64,000 bases of DNA. Source: Eucommia ulmoides (lineage: Eukaryota > Streptophyta > Magnoliopsida > Garryales > Eucommiaceae). The position numbers and the translations under genes are program-made. The notes under the pieces are model-generated. The model was not told the origin of the DNA. It saw nothing but the letters and a program-made list of their open reading frames with translations, and made no database searches. Below are positions 23,154 to 35,425 of the stretch, one piece after another (the first letter of the stretch is position 1; every line of letters begins with the position of its first letter). The DNA is taken from NCBI GenBank assembly GCA_016647705.1, contig CM028326.1:48375285-48439284 (forward strand), read 5' to 3'.

Positions 23154-25452
23154 ATGACATACATGTGCCCAAAGACCATTATCTCCTTCTTTAGCAGTTT
23201 GGCCACAATCACTTAGGGAAGTCGTCCACTCACTGGACGAGTTGGGGTCTATGGCTAGCTGCCCTAGCGAACACGAAAAAGAAGGCTTTTCACTTGAGCC
23301 CGAATTTGTAGCTATTCTGGAGGAAGAGAAACTGATGATACAAACTCGGATTCTCCAGGCGATTCTCCTACTACCGTGGCCCATCAGCGTTGCTGGGCCT
23401 GAGATTTTGTATTCTGCTATTCCGATTTAGATTCCTCTCTGGGACCTTCAATCCAACGTGACTAAGAAGTATTTGAGAATAGCTCACAACATATTTACCT
23501 TCCCGAGTTCCGTCGTCACAAGGGTTCCCACTGCTAATTAAGGGGCACATCAACCATCCCCCGAGTTTCCTTACGGTGTTTCCCCATCAATTAGATGTCA
23601 AACTTCGTTCCCCATTCATCCCTAGGTCCAGGCTGTCTGTAAAGAGTTCAATATGTATTTGTCACAGCTGGCTCTGAACAACGTGAAGATAGTGATAGCG
23701 GCTTACATTATCTTCAAGGCGGAGAAGATTGAGACGAGCATAGAAATTTTTCACGCTCTCTTCTTTGCCAAGTCCCTGCCATCAGGTGCCGGGTGGTGTT
23801 ATGTGTCCTCAAGTTCGGCATTTCTGACCGACATGGATCTCAAGGTGCACATGTAGAGGCCAAAGTACTTTTACCTCAGTGGCGATGGCTGGGGATTCGA
23901 CCCTTACAAGGAGGATCACTCGATTCCTGTCCAGCTATTCTAGGGACGAATTAGTAAGGAGATCTTGGGGGTGGTTGAGAATGGTACTCAAGCAATTTAT
24001 ATTTACCAGGTTCTATTTTGTAGAGAGTGAGAAGCTAACGAAGAAGGCGAATGAGCTCCGTGTAGAAATTGTTGTACTGAAAAAAAAGGGTATTAAGGAC
24101 ACTTATTCACTAGGCGAACGACTTTTTGAGTTTGATTCTGTACGACATTCACTTCTTTCGAGATCCATCTGTACCCCCCTGTTGAGCTTCCGTTGAGACC
24201 AACGAATAGTAACTCAATTTTTTCTTATCTTCAATTTTTCATGACTCGATTCAACATTATGAATTGTAACCTCTTGGAAGAAATGGACAATGCTACCCTA
24301 TTGAGAAATGTTACTTCCAAGAGGACGGTTGGGGCCATGAAAAGCTCGACTGTAGGACAGAGATAGACCTCTCAAGGCAGTACTCCACTTCCTACCTCTC
24401 CGACCCATATAGGGGTAACGACCAGAGACTTCAGTCTTAGTGCGCAGGATCTGGATCCTAGACTGGCAGCTCTGCAAGATATTGGAAAATGGCCCAATGG
24501 GGAGCTAGCCCAGCAAAGCAAAAAGAAGAGTAGGTGTCCCTCCAAGCTAATGAGTGGTGTTCCCGTCCCTCTGGATCCCGATCCCGATTTCTCTAGAGTC
24601 GGGAATACTGGCGTAGAGATTAGCACCCGCCTACTAGAAAACATGGCACTGATGTCGGAGTTCCTGATTCAAGTGACGCCACTTTCTCACAAGAAAAAGA
24701 TTGGTTGTATTGTCCCTGAGCAACTTACCGAGGAAAACTTTCAGAGATCTGACAGGAGTGAGTACCTTGCTCTTTCTCAGTTTTTAGATTCTTTGAAAAT
24801 CTTTTTGAGTTTTTTTAATTTTCGTCTTCTTTCCTCAACTTGTTTACAATGATAGGTTGTCCTTCGGTCCAATGGCCTAGCAAACCAGCTTTTCTCGAAG
24901 AGAAAACTTCTCGCCGAGTTGGACTCTCACCGAGCCGCAATCTAGAAGAATGATGAGGTTGAGGATAGTCTCTGTGCCAACCTATCTATTGTTCAGACCA
25001 AGAACCCCAGAGTACACGCTGACCGCCAGAACCTTGACTCTCGGATTGACTCAATCAAGACTGAATTCACCAACTACAAGTAGTGCGTGAAGGGCCGAGA
25101 GTAGAAGTGGCAAGATACCATTGACCGGGTCAGGGATCAAACCAGACCAAAGACAGTAGAGAAGTGGAAGAAGGGTCCCTGGATATCCAGAGCTTCAAGA
25201 GAAAATGACTATTGACTTTTTGGAGACAGGAAATCGGGCCACACCGAAGGCTATTCATCGCTTGTATCCTAAATTCCTCGTCGGCCCTATGGAGATGGAG
25301 TTTCTAGACCAGGAGGACGGTTCCGAGCACGAAGACATAGAGCAGGTAGATTCTAGAGATGATAGTACCGATGAGGGCAGCCCGAGAACGGCAAGATTGA
25401 TGTTCCGTCCCCTCAAACGGATGCCCTTCAGGACGAGAGCGGGGAGGACTGA
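23154..25452 (+). pseudogene. Antisense extra ORF of the Tat-type element (PF04195-like), decayed
   Basis: Plus-strand coding remnant lying between the integrase and the LTR of a minus-strand element. A readable core around 23650-23850 (LSQLALNNVKIVIAAYIIFK, then FHALFFAKSLPSGAGW) matches the plant 'putative gypsy type transposon' domain PF04195. Downstream are a low-complexity region, a coiled coil (about 24860-25200) and an acidic tail ending at 25450-25452. Stops and frameshifts interrupt it throughout. Non-coding breaks between readable blocks near 24190-24290 and 24760-24860 look like introns; the copy at 53638-55397 has the same breaks. The function of these proteins in Tat elements is unknown. 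Confidence 0.7.
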
Positions 25453-25879
25453 GTTCCGAGCAATCGCTTCTTCAGTAATTTGGATTTTGAAGCCTTTTTT
25501 CATTTATTCTTTTTTGTCAACTTGTAATAGGTTGATGACCCCCACATGTATATTTCTTTTTTAGTATATAAATGCAAGTAATTGTTTTTGTATTCGGGTT
25601 TTTCTGTACCTGAGCATGTGAGCTTCTAAGAAACATAGCCATGGTATTTCAGAGTCTATTCCTTCCATCCAAAGCTTTCGCTAACTTACTTTTTGCTTGG
25701 TAACATCTTCAGAGTTGTAAAATTCAGAAAAAACAAATTGAAAAATGATCTCGTCTCTGCCTAGGGCCATGGTGCATGGTCCTCTTGTTCCCTAGAGGCG
25801 CAACACGACTGTTGGTCCCCAGTGCCTAGTCATTGGTGGGTTCTTCGTAGTTAGGTTCATTCTTGAACCCTTTCAAGTT

Positions 25880-26200
25880 GTCTCATTTTAGTTCATGCAA
25901 GAGCACCTTCCCCTTTAGAACGTCGGAATTATAGTCGACTGGTAGAGAGAGGTACTTAACTGCAGGCCCTCTACCCCGATCAATGCCCAGCCATTGGTGG
26001 ATGACATCGGTCTTTCCTCGGGTAGGGACTATCGACCAGTGGAGAAAGTCTGGTTGTAACCCTCGACATTGAGCGTCGGGATATGGCTTTTTGTAGAGAA
26101 TCACCCGTGATATGGAGTGTCGGGATGGCATTTTTGGAGAATTATTTACAACTCTGAGGGTCAGGATGCAGTTTACTGGAGAATTACGCAAGGCACATTA
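25880..26200. repeat. Short degenerate tandem repeats between extra ORF and integrase
   Basis: Three imperfect units of about 40-50 bp at roughly 26075-26190, each with TCGGGAT or TCAGGAT, a T-rich stretch and GGAGAATTA or GAGAATCA. The rest is unassigned. Confidence 0.4.
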
Positions 26201-26259
26201 CACAGAACACCTCATTTATTGATATACGAAATTGTTATACTTGTACAAACTTAAAGTTG

Positions 26260-27458
26260 TTACAAAATTAGATATTCTCCACAGAAATAGCGGTTTACAT
26301 ATTCAGCATGCCACGGGTGCCATGGCGACACACCTTCTTCTGTCTCAAGATCATAGTTGCTCGGACCTGTAATCCCTGTGACTCTATACAGCCCTTCCTA
26401 GGTGGGGGCCAACTTTTCGACGCCTTGTTCTTTGGTGACCAGAGTGACCTTTCTAAGAACAAGTTTGTCGATGTCAAAGGAGTTGGGGCAAACTCATTTG
26501 TTGTAGTACCTGGTCTCCCTCTACAAGTAGGCAACTTGCTGGATACGGGCTTGTTCCCTTCGTTCTTCGAGGAGATCAAGGTTCAGTGACAGTGCCATAT
26601 CATTTTTGGTTGATCAAAGGTCATGGTAGTTTTGAGCGAGTAGACGCTGATTTCAGCGATGATAGCCTCGGAGCCAAAGGCCATTACAAAAAGTGTCTCC
26701 CTAATTGGAGTTCTCAGAGTCATATGGTATGCCCAGATGACGGGGTAAAGATCTTCCACCCACCAGCCCTTTGATTTATCAAGTCCTATCTTTAATCCGT
26801 GCAGGATCGTTCTGTTCGTGACCTCGACCTGGCCATTTGACTAAGGATGTCTAGGGTAAGTGAAGTGTATTTTGATCCCCAACTCTGCAGAGAAGGTGGT
26901 GAATGGGGAGTTGTGAAACTGAGTGCTAATGTTAGACACCATCGCTCTCGGGACCCCAAAATGGAAAACTTTGCTCTTCCACGCGAAGTCACAAATTGTT
27001 TCTTTGGTGATTTTGGCCAAAGGCTCAATCTCGATCCATTTCGTGAAATAGTCAATAGCGACAGCCAAGAACTTCCTCTATTTGGTTCCCTAAGCTAAGA
27101 GTCCGAGCAATTTAACACCTCACTGGGCAAAGGGCCATAGGTTGGTCATCGAAACTAGCGCAATGGGAGGGACATGAAGGTGCGGTACAAATCTCTGACA
27201 CTTGTCGAATTTCTTGACAAACTCCATGGTATCTTCAAGCATTTTAGGCCAAAAGTATCTCTAGCAAAGCAGCTTGTTGGTGAGGGACCTACCCCCCAAG
27301 TGGTTGTCGTAAAGTCCTTCATTAGTTTCACTCAGAATATACTCGGTCTCTTCTATACAAAGACATCTTGAATAGGGGTCCAAGAATGATCTCTTGTATA
27401 GAACTTCGTCAATGAGGGTGTACCTCGCTAACTTGTAACATATCCTTCGGCCCTCCAC
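26260..27458 (-). pseudogene. Integrase of the Tat-type element
   Basis: HHCC zinc-binding part at 27261-27458 (ARYTLIDEVLYKRSF, then EGLYDNHLGGRSL). Catalytic core at 26841-27068 (AIDYFTKWIEIEPLAKIT, with the first catalytic Asp in IDYFTKW, then FGVPRAMVSN, where the usual SDNG has decayed to SNIS). C-terminal part near 26262-26480 (SLWSPKNKASK in one frame and the EYVNRYF ending in another). Integrase inserts the cDNA into the host chromosome. The pieces lie in different frames with stops, so it is inactive. These motifs are those of the Tat lineage. Confidence 0.8.
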
Positions 27459-27787
27459 ACATTCCCCAAGAAGGGTGTTATGCTCTAAGTACTACTTAAT
27501 TGGGTCCATCCAGCCTGGCTGATCAATGAGTTCACAGATGGAGATGACTGGGTTGGAAGCTGTAATGCTTTGGGTATCAAGGTACACCACAGGAACACTC
27601 ATTTTCAGGGTCCACTCCACTACCAAGGCGAGGTTTTCCAATGCATTAGCGTGCCTATTCTCTTCCTAAGGGATTCGGGTCACTTGGATTTTTTCAAAAT
27701 TTCCTATAAGCGCCCTCACCCTCTCTGAGTATGCAAACATAATCGAAACCTTATCTATGTAATCTTCATTCACCTAGTTGCCCACGA

Positions 27788-28042
27788 GCTGTGAGTCACT
27801 AAAGACCAGGAGAGTTTGCACATTAAATTCCCTCACCAAGCGAAGACCAGCAAGTAAGGCTTCGTACTCAACTTCATTGTTTGTAGCCCTAAATCTGAGT
27901 CTAAGATTTTGTATTCCACAATTTCTTTATCTGGGGCTACTAGAATCATACATGTCCCACACCCGCTCACATTTGATGATCCATCTATGTAGAGTTGCCA
28001 CGTTGTTGGGTCAAAATCGCAGTGGGTGGAGGAGGTCCCCAA
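27788..28042 (-). pseudogene. RNase H of the Tat-type element
   Basis: QLYIDGSSNVSGCGTCMIL shows the first catalytic Asp in the YIDGSSN motif, followed by LVAPDKEIVEYKI, both typical of Tat RNase H. RNase H removes the RNA strand during reverse transcription. The frame is open for about 69 codons, then breaks. Confidence 0.78.
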
Positions 28043-28639
28043 GTCGCCCCGTGGACGGAGTTCCCTGGTGATTTACTTCAGGATCCTAATCGTCCGGGAA
28101 AGTGAATTGGGGGATGAAATCGGTGAGGATTTGGTCGTTAATAGTCGTTCTTGGCCTGTATTCTATATAGAACTATTCTAGCTCAAAATTGCACATCATC
28201 AACCTTCCTGAAACATTCAGAGAGTGAGGGATCTGCCTCTGGGGTTGATCAGTCAGCATCACATTGTGTGCGTCTAGAAATACTGAATGAGCTTCCTGGA
28301 GGCAATCAGCAGGGCATAAGCCAACTTCTCGAACGTCGATTACCTTGTCTCAGTATTTTGGAAGACTCCGCTAGAGTAGTACACCGGGCTCTGAACACCG
28401 TTCTCTTCCTACACCAGGGTTGCACTCATTGCAGTTGTAGAAGTAAAAATGTATAAGTACAACTCATCCCTCTTTCGAGTTGTTGAGCAAGGGAGTCAAG
28501 GAAAGGTAATGCTTTAGATCATAGAATACATCTTCACATTCACTTGTCCAGGTGAAGTCTTTGTTCACACGGAGCACCAAAAAAATGGGGCAGGTATCGC
28601 TCTGAAGATTTAGAGATAAACTGATTTAGGGTTGCAAGC

Positions 28640-29687
28640 CTGCTAATTAGCATTTGGACTTCCTTCTTAGAGCGGGACAGGGACATGCAGAGTATAGAGA
28701 TGATCTGGTTAGGATAGGTGTCAATTCCACACTAAGAGACCATAAACCCATGGAACTTCCCGGAGGACATGCCGAATATGGACTTAGTAGAGTTGAGCTT
28801 CAAACGGTGAGCCCTCAGCTTGTCAAAATATTTCTGGGGTGCAATAGGTGATTGGGAGCTCGCGAGCACTTCACTTGCATATCATCGATGTAGACTTCCA
28901 TAGTTTTGCCAATCTCTTCCTTGAACATTTTGTTGACCAGCTTCTAGTAGGTGGCTCCTTCATTACACAATCCAAAGTGCATCATCTTGTAGCAGTATGT
29001 TCCCCTGTCCATAATGAAGAACGTTTTGTTATGATTAGGTGGGAACTGGGAAATCTGGTTGTAGCCGTTATAAGTATCAAAGAAGCTCAGGAGCTCATGG
29101 CCTACCGTGGCATCGATGACTAAATCAATCCTCGGTAGAGAAAAGAATTCTTTGGGGTAGGCCTTGTTGAGGTCCTTAAAGTCTAAGCAGAGTCTCCACT
29201 TGCCCCAGCATAAGGACCAAGCACGACATTAGACAACCAGTCTGGAAATGTCACCTACTCCATAACGCCAGACCTAATCAGTTTTTGCTTTTCCTCTTCG
29301 ATGATTTTCTGGCACTTAGGATGGAACTTCCTCCTCTTTTACTTGATTAGAAGATGTGGGTCTGTGTGGAGCCTATGCATGGCCCCTCTTGGATCGATTC
29401 CTGGGAGCTCATCCTGAGACCAAGTAAACACGTCAACATTTTCACATAGCAGCTTTGTCAGCTCGGCAAGAAGTACTGGGGTAAGCTCGACTCCTACTCT
29501 GACCGTCCTTTCCTCAAGGGTTGGGTGAATTAACACTTCAACCAAATCTTCATGCGGGCGGGGGCGTGGCTCATCATCGTGGGGGTTGTCAATCGGTATC
29601 AGGACTTCTTCGGCGTCCAAGGTCATAAGCTGAGAAGTTACTAGCTCAAACTCTTTGAGTCCAGACTCCACCTTTGATTACTATTTC
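28640..29687 (-). pseudogene. Reverse transcriptase of the Tat-type element, with upstream linker
   Basis: From 29671 an open frame of 110 codons covers the linker that ends FTWSQDELPGIDPRGAMHRL, the classic entry to Tat RT. RT blocks follow with stops and frame changes: DLNKAYPKEFFSLPRID, SFFDTYNGYNQI, and the catalytic YIDDM box at about 28885-28899. The Tekay element is inserted immediately upstream at 29687/42572, separating RT from protease. It is inactive. Confidence 0.82.
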
Positions 29688-31102
29688 TGTCACACCCCTC
29701 CCCAAGCCCCCATTTCTTGAGGTCGGGCGTGACGTCGACTTGACGTTACCTGACCGATCAACAAATATATATATATATGTACATGCACCGCTATATTATT
29801 TTTTTTTCCAAAATATATTTACCCATGTCAAAATTCGGGAATATAAGGGTCCCAATTATTCATAACAAAACTACAAATCCACAATCCAAACTACCAAAAA
29901 GAAACTGAACCTTCCACGGATCACACTAGTCCTGCAAATTCTCCAAAAACGACACCACCCTCTGACTCTACCTAGTGCCAGTAGTGGACATGTCTCTAGC
30001 GGCGGCACCTAAAACCAAATATTTTATCAGTGTACTGTCTTCATAATAAAAAATAATTTATAGATCAAGCAAAGTTATCAAATACCACTTTTCAAACATA
30101 ATATAAATATAACCGCACACATATTTTCCTACTAGCTATAGGATCATTTCACCTCACGATCGAGAGTTACAATAGTACCGTAACCTGTACAACTGTGTCA
30201 TCTAAGGTGGTTGTCAGTGCCAGGGCCATTCAATATCCCCAATGGTAAGGGCAGCCACCTGAATGATTTGCACTCCTAACAGATCAACATATATCCACCC
30301 TGCAGAATTTGTCTGATAGGTAACAACAAATATCCATCCTGCAAAACTGGCCTGATAGATAATAACAAGTATCCACCCTGCAGGACTTTCTTGACAGGTA
30401 ACAACATATCCACATCTCGCAGGACATGCCCTCTTGTCGAGAAGACAACCATGGCATAGTCGGATAATAAAAATCACTTGTCATCTTTAAAAATTTACTT
30501 AATCTGCATAATGTTATAAAATAATCAATTTTAATAAATCCTATTTTTTTTTCGCATTTTATTACGAAAACATAATTTTACAATTTACATAGAAGATAGT
30601 ACATTCACCTCGATTTTTGCGCTACTAGAAACACTATCGTCGAAATACTACGCGGGCGGCATCGCCTATGAACCTAACAACTAAAGGGCCTAAACTAAGA
30701 ATTTATTTAAAATAAATCTACTATGCAATGTATGACCCTAAAATGCACCCTTCTCCATTCCCAATTTTTTTTTATTATACGAAATTATTTAACGCCTAAT
30801 TTCTTAAGTTAATATTAACTGCACATAAATTATTATAGCAACAATTACAAAAATTCTCTTGTTAATAATTTAATTTGCAGAAAAATATTAATTAACAGTT
30901 AAAATTTTTATTAGTCCACGAGATACTAAAAATTGTCGTTTTGATAAAATTTATAATTTTAATTTTAATTTATAATCTTCACTAATTATATATATTTGTA
31001 TATATAAATATACCAACTTTGTTGATCGAACCTGCGTATATATATTTTTGACAAAAAAATACATTTATATATCCGTATAGATAGTCCCATAAGTTCAACG
31101 TG

Positions 31103-31147
<45 letters not shown>

Positions 31148-31840
31148 ATGAAAAAAAAATACCTACAACCGAGAGCAGTTTCTGCTCTTTTTACCTTTTT
31201 TTTTCTTGCAGTAGGAGACACATCCACACACAATACATATTATATATATGTGTATGTCCATATTGATCACCACCTCTTTCTTTTCTTTTTCTTTTTTTTT
31301 TTTGTTGTGGTAGGAGACACATACACACACAATACATATTATGTGTGTGTGTGTGTGTGTGTGTATGTGCGTCCATATTGATCACCGCCTCGTTTTTTTT
31401 TTTTTTTCTTTTTTTTTTAGTGGTATTTGATCATGACACGTGTGTGTCTCTTACCCACATTTTCTTTTACTTTATCCTTCTTTTTTTCACTTTTTTTTTT
31501 TTTTTGTATACCTTATAATATAATGAACACATACATATGTATGACCAAAGGATTCATCGTCCTGTTTGTTTGTCATTTCATTTTTATTTTATTTTATTTA
31601 TTTATGCTAGTTACCCTTTTAAAATAAAATAAAAAATATTAATTTTATCCCTAAAATTTCTTAAATTCATATTTTAAATAATGTAATAATCCCCAAAACT
31701 TTAAAAGTCAAAATTAAAATCACCATATTAACCCCTAAAATTTTTAAAGTAAATATTAAATTACACAATGTACCCCATTATTTTTCTAAATATTCTAAAA
31801 TGCAACAAAAAGTATGAATGTGCAAGGACTAAGCTTTACA
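29688..31840 (-). repeat. 3' LTR of the Tekay element (long form)
   Basis: 2153 bp. On the plus strand it runs from TGTCACACCCCTCCCC to GCTTTACA. It includes 39-bp minisatellite units at 30286-30420, GT runs at about 31113-31145 and 31342-31363, and two copies of a block starting GTAGGAGACACAT (about 31210 and 31311). The 5' LTR lacks about 1.3 kb found here (about 29893-31180). Confidence 0.88.
30286..30420. repeat. 39-bp minisatellite in the Tekay LTR
   Basis: Three to four tandem units starting TATCCACCCTGCAG or TATCCATCCTGCAA, each with a GATAGGTAACAACA-like end. Units are head to tail with no unique spacers. Confidence 0.8.
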
Positions 31841-31857
31841 ACTTTTCCCCCCTAAAA
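31841..31857 (-). other. Polypurine tract of the Tekay element
   Basis: The minus strand reads TTTTAGGGGGGAAAAGT immediately before the 3' LTR start TGTAAAGC. It is the plus-strand primer in reverse transcription. Confidence 0.85.
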
Positions 31858-31875
31858 GAAATTTCGTCCCAAAAT

Positions 31876-32264
31876 TTTTAGTTACCTTCGACGAATAAAT
31901 GCGGATATTTATTCTTCATCTCATCTTCTCTATCCTATGTCGCCTCCTACATAGAGTGATTGCACTATAGCACTTTCACCAACGGAATCGTTTTAGTCCG
32001 CAACACTTTATCTTTACGGTTTAGAATCTGAACTGGCTCCTCAACATATGTCAAGTCTTCTTCCAATTCGATTGGTTGAGAAACCAACACATGCGAAGGG
32101 TCTGGTATATATTTTCTGAGAATCAATACGTGGAAAATATCGTGTAATCTAGACAATACTGGTGGTAGGGCTAGTCGATAGGCAACCATGCCAACCCGTT
32201 CTAGAGTCTCATATGGCCCGATATACCTCATACTTAACTTTCTTTTTTTTCCAAATCTCATTAT
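31876..32264 (-). pseudogene. Integrase C-terminus and chromodomain-like tail, Tekay
   Basis: Reads MRFGKKRKLSMRYIGPYE, then LHDIFHVLILRKYIPDPSHV and DLTYVEEPVQILNRK, the usual Tekay integrase end and chromodomain start (aligned here from memory of the family). The tail carries TGG-to-TAG stops (VKVL then stop), and more chromodomain-like sequence is readable beyond. In chromoviruses this domain is thought to guide insertion to heterochromatin. The upstream half lies beyond the solo LTR at 32265-33676; removing one ATAAT copy restores the reading frame. Confidence 0.82.
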
Positions 32265-33676
32265 TAGTAGCGGAATATTACATCGCTACTTTCACCGCAA
32301 CTATACGGGTCAAGTTCTAGTAAAGTGGGAAGAGTAAGGGTTGTCATATCCATAGGGATTGGTTTAGATTATCGTTTAGTATCGTAATTGTCATAACCTA
32401 ACTTTATTTAGGCGATAAAAAATAGGTTTTTGTTTATAAATATCAAATACTAATCTAATTAACTAATTATACTATAATACTAATATGAGACGTTTAGAGG
32501 AATGGATTATCTAAGTATTAACTTCATTTACTAAAATATGTTTGACTTCATCTAATTTACATTAACAATATTTGACCTATTCGACAATCTCGGTATCGTA
32601 AACTCACTCACTCCCTCTCCCGAGTGTAAAGTGAATGAATATGTGACTTCGCGTCAACGCCGAAGTCCCCGTCTAGCACCTATATAACACATAGTCACAT
32701 GAGTCTCGCCCCAATGTCATGGATTACACACTTTCTAATGCCCTCCCGGGTCATTAAATCATCGCGTTGTGTTTAAACCCTAGTCTGAATCCAGGGTTAC
32801 CTCTCCCAAATGTCAAACCCCGATTTCTCAGTATATCTTAACAAGCATATAAAGGAAATTAAAGAACGGAAAACACAATCGAATAACGAATAACAACCGT
32901 TAACGAAACACAATTCAAGCAAACAACATTTCCATAGACTATATTAATTCATAGATAATCTATGTTTCGTTAATGGTCATAACCACATATATAATAAAAA
33001 AACGAGTTAAACATGCTCAAATAAACTACCAAAGTTAAGAAATAAAGAGAGAAACGAAAGAGACTAGCTGTTATCCGAAGAATTGACGCAAAAACTGCTC
33101 TAAGATCGTTCCCTCTTCTTGGAAATGTGATGTTCTCCTTTGGTTGCGTTGAGCTCACCAAAATCTTCCCTAAAATGTCTCCATCCCGTTCTCTCGTTGA
33201 AAATGGAGGAGGAGGGATGAAATAATGGGAACAAAATATCTAAAATATCTATAAAAAAATAAAAATAAAAAATAAAAAACTTTACAGGTGTACAACTCAT
33301 TGCTGCAGCGGTGGTGATGTCAGCAGCAGTGGTGGTAAAGTATAAGACATTCTACTCTTTCACCGCTGCAGCGGTGGACAGGCAGAGGTTTTCTGACATC
33401 TCTGTTGTTTCACCGCTACATCAGTGGTTTCATCGCTACATCGATGGGTCTACATTTCTGAATTTTTAATTTGGCTTTTTTACTCATTTTTCCACCGTTC
33501 TTCCACCGTCGTTCCACCGATTAGCTTGATTTTCAACCGTTTTAGCTCTTTTTCGTCCCAAATACCTGATTTATACAAAAATAAATAAAAACTAATTAAA
33601 ATAAATTAAAACACTAAAAGTACTCAAAAACTACCAAATACGGTTTAGAAATAAATGGATAAATTTCACCTATCAA
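32265..33676 (-). mobile_element. Solo LTR of the Athila-like family inside Tekay integrase
   Basis: 1412 bp. The minus strand starts TGATAGGTGAAATTTA and ends CCGCTACTA, flanked by perfect 5-bp duplications (ATTAT on the plus strand at 32260-32264 and 33677-33681). There is no interior, so the two LTRs of a full element have recombined. It resembles the LTR at 9386-10712. U3 carries the 16-bp perfect palindrome CACCGCTGCAGCGGTG at 33361-33376. Confidence 0.92.
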
Positions 33677-33681
33677 TTATG

Positions 33682-34690
33682 CCCTTCTACAGGGATACAC
33701 GTAAAAATACATAATCACTCACTTCAAATTCTAACTCTCGCCTACGTTTGTCAGCATAACTCTTTTGCCGACTCTGAGCAGTTTTTAGTTTTTCCTAAAT
33801 CACTTTTACCTTGTCCGTCGTCATTTGGGCTATATCCAGCATCAATAATTTTTGTTCTTCCACTTTAGTCCAACAGATTACAGTTCTGCATCTTCTGCCA
33901 TACAACACTTCATATGGTGTTATCTTGATTGCCAAATGGTAGCTATTATTATAGGCAAACTCCATCAACATCAAATAATCATCCCAACTACCAGGAAATT
34001 GTAGAATACAATCCCTTAACATATCCTCTAATGTCTGAATCATACGCTCTGATTGGCCGTCTATCTGAGGATGGAATGCGTTACTGAATTTTAACTTGGT
34101 ACCCATAGCAACTTGAAGACTCGACCAGAACTTCGAGGTAAATCTTGAATCTCTATCTGACACTATGGAAACTGGCGCACCATATAATCGGACAATCTCG
34201 TCCATATACAATTTTCCATACTTGTCCGTGGAGTACATCGTTTTCTCAGCCAGAAAATGAGTAAACTTGGTAAGTCTATCAACAATCACCCAGATGGAAT
34301 TATGTCCCTTTTGAGTGTGGGACAATCCCGAATAAAATCCATTGTGATATACTTCCAATTCCATTTTGGGATAGGTAAAGGCTGCAGTAATCTACTCGGA
34401 CGCTGGTGTTAGATCTTGACTTGCTCACAAACGAGACATCTGGAAACAAATTCTGCAATTTCTCATTTGATTCCATTCCACCAATAGTGTTCTCGCAAAT
34501 CCCGATACATCTTGGTACTTCCTAGGTGCATTACATGTGTTGAGTTGTGCGTTTCCTCAAAGATATCTTTCTTTAAATTGGCATTATTAGGCACACATAA
34601 TCTATTCTCAAACATCAAGGCTTCATCATTATCCCTGATGCGAAAGTCAGCTCTGTGACCATTCTTTACTTCATCTCTGATCTTTCCCAA
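33682..34690 (-). pseudogene. Integrase of the Tekay element
   Basis: Zinc-binding part at 34463-34690 with THNSTHVMHLGSTKMYRDL and, after a frame change, FVSRCLVCEQVK. The catalytic core at 33795-34364 is open for 189 codons: first Asp in WVIVDRLTKFTHF, second in SIVSDRDSRFTS, Glu in GQSERMIQTLEDMLR. After that come SYADKRRRELEFEV and DYVFLRVS up to the solo-LTR insertion. The catalytic D-D-E residues are present, but frameshifts and stops before and after the core make the protein non-functional. Confidence 0.88.
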
Positions 34691-34954
34691 TTAGGTATCT
34701 GATTTCTACGCTTCTACAATACGGTCGATTAACGTTGGTCTTAAGGTTAAAGTCGCAAGCAATGTTGTTGTCTGACCAACCACCAACTAGACTCGCAAAA
34801 ATCTCAGCTCGGCATATAGGTTAGTGTGAACAACTCGAAGGTGTGCGACCAAACCTGCCGATTTTTTACTCAGCACATCTGCTATAATATTGGCTTTTCC
34901 AAGATGATAATGGATAGTACAGTCATAATCCTTTATCAACTCTATCCAACATCT

Positions 34955-35205
34955 CTATCTTAGATTTAGTTCCTTCTGAGTAAACAAATATTTCAAACTC
35001 TGGTGGTCAGTGTATATCTCACATATCTCTCTATACAAATAATGTCTCCAGAGTTTCAAGGCAAACATATTCGCCGCCAACTCTGAATCATGCGTCGGAT
35101 AGTTACGCTCACGACTTTTTAATTGCCGAGAGGCATATGAAATCACGTGACCATATTGCATCAGTATACACCCTAGCCCCTAGTATGAAGCATCATTAGA
35201 TCATC
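34955..35205 (-). pseudogene. RNase H of the Tekay element
   Basis: Reads [20 protein letters not shown] followed by [19 protein letters not shown] and [20 protein letters not shown], the standard Ty3/gypsy RNase H sequence with its catalytic Glu and Asp positions. One stop lies in the upstream part. The upstream RT end is missing. Confidence 0.85.
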
Positions 35206-35425
35206 ACGTTGAGTTTAAACCCTAGTCCGAATTCGGGGTTACCTCTCCCGTCCAAAATTGGCCTTGAAGTTACTGCACCTGAACCTGTTTTGCACCTTTT
35301 CACCCATTTATTCAAAAACCTATAAAACAATACAAACACACATTAAACTAACAAAAATGCTTGAAAATACACAAATATTGAATCAAAAACTATTTGATTT
35401 GTTGGTAAATAAACTACTCATCAAC
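35196..35425. other. Filler DNA replacing the middle of Tekay RT
   Basis: Between RT sequence ending YHQLKVKDS (about 35425) and RNase H start (about 35196) the catalytic RT region is absent. In its place are about 60 bp matching an Athila-like family LTR (ATCACGTTGAGTTTAAACCC..., compare 9890-9950) and about 170 bp of unassigned sequence. Confidence 0.6.

Noticed and set aside
23242-25564. Short host genes suggested by several plus-strand frames
   Set aside because: They align with the second copy at 50300-55400 and with the PF04195-like transposon ORF, so they are pieces of one transposon pseudogene.
21428-25760. A separate plus-strand LTR element using the TATA box at 22937
   Set aside because: The LTR TATA box points to the minus strand and gag-pol is minus-strand; the plus-strand TATA box serves the antisense ORF.
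30286-30420. CRISPR-like repeat array
   Set aside because: Units are contiguous 39-bp minisatellite repeats in an LTR with no unique spacers, in a plant genome.
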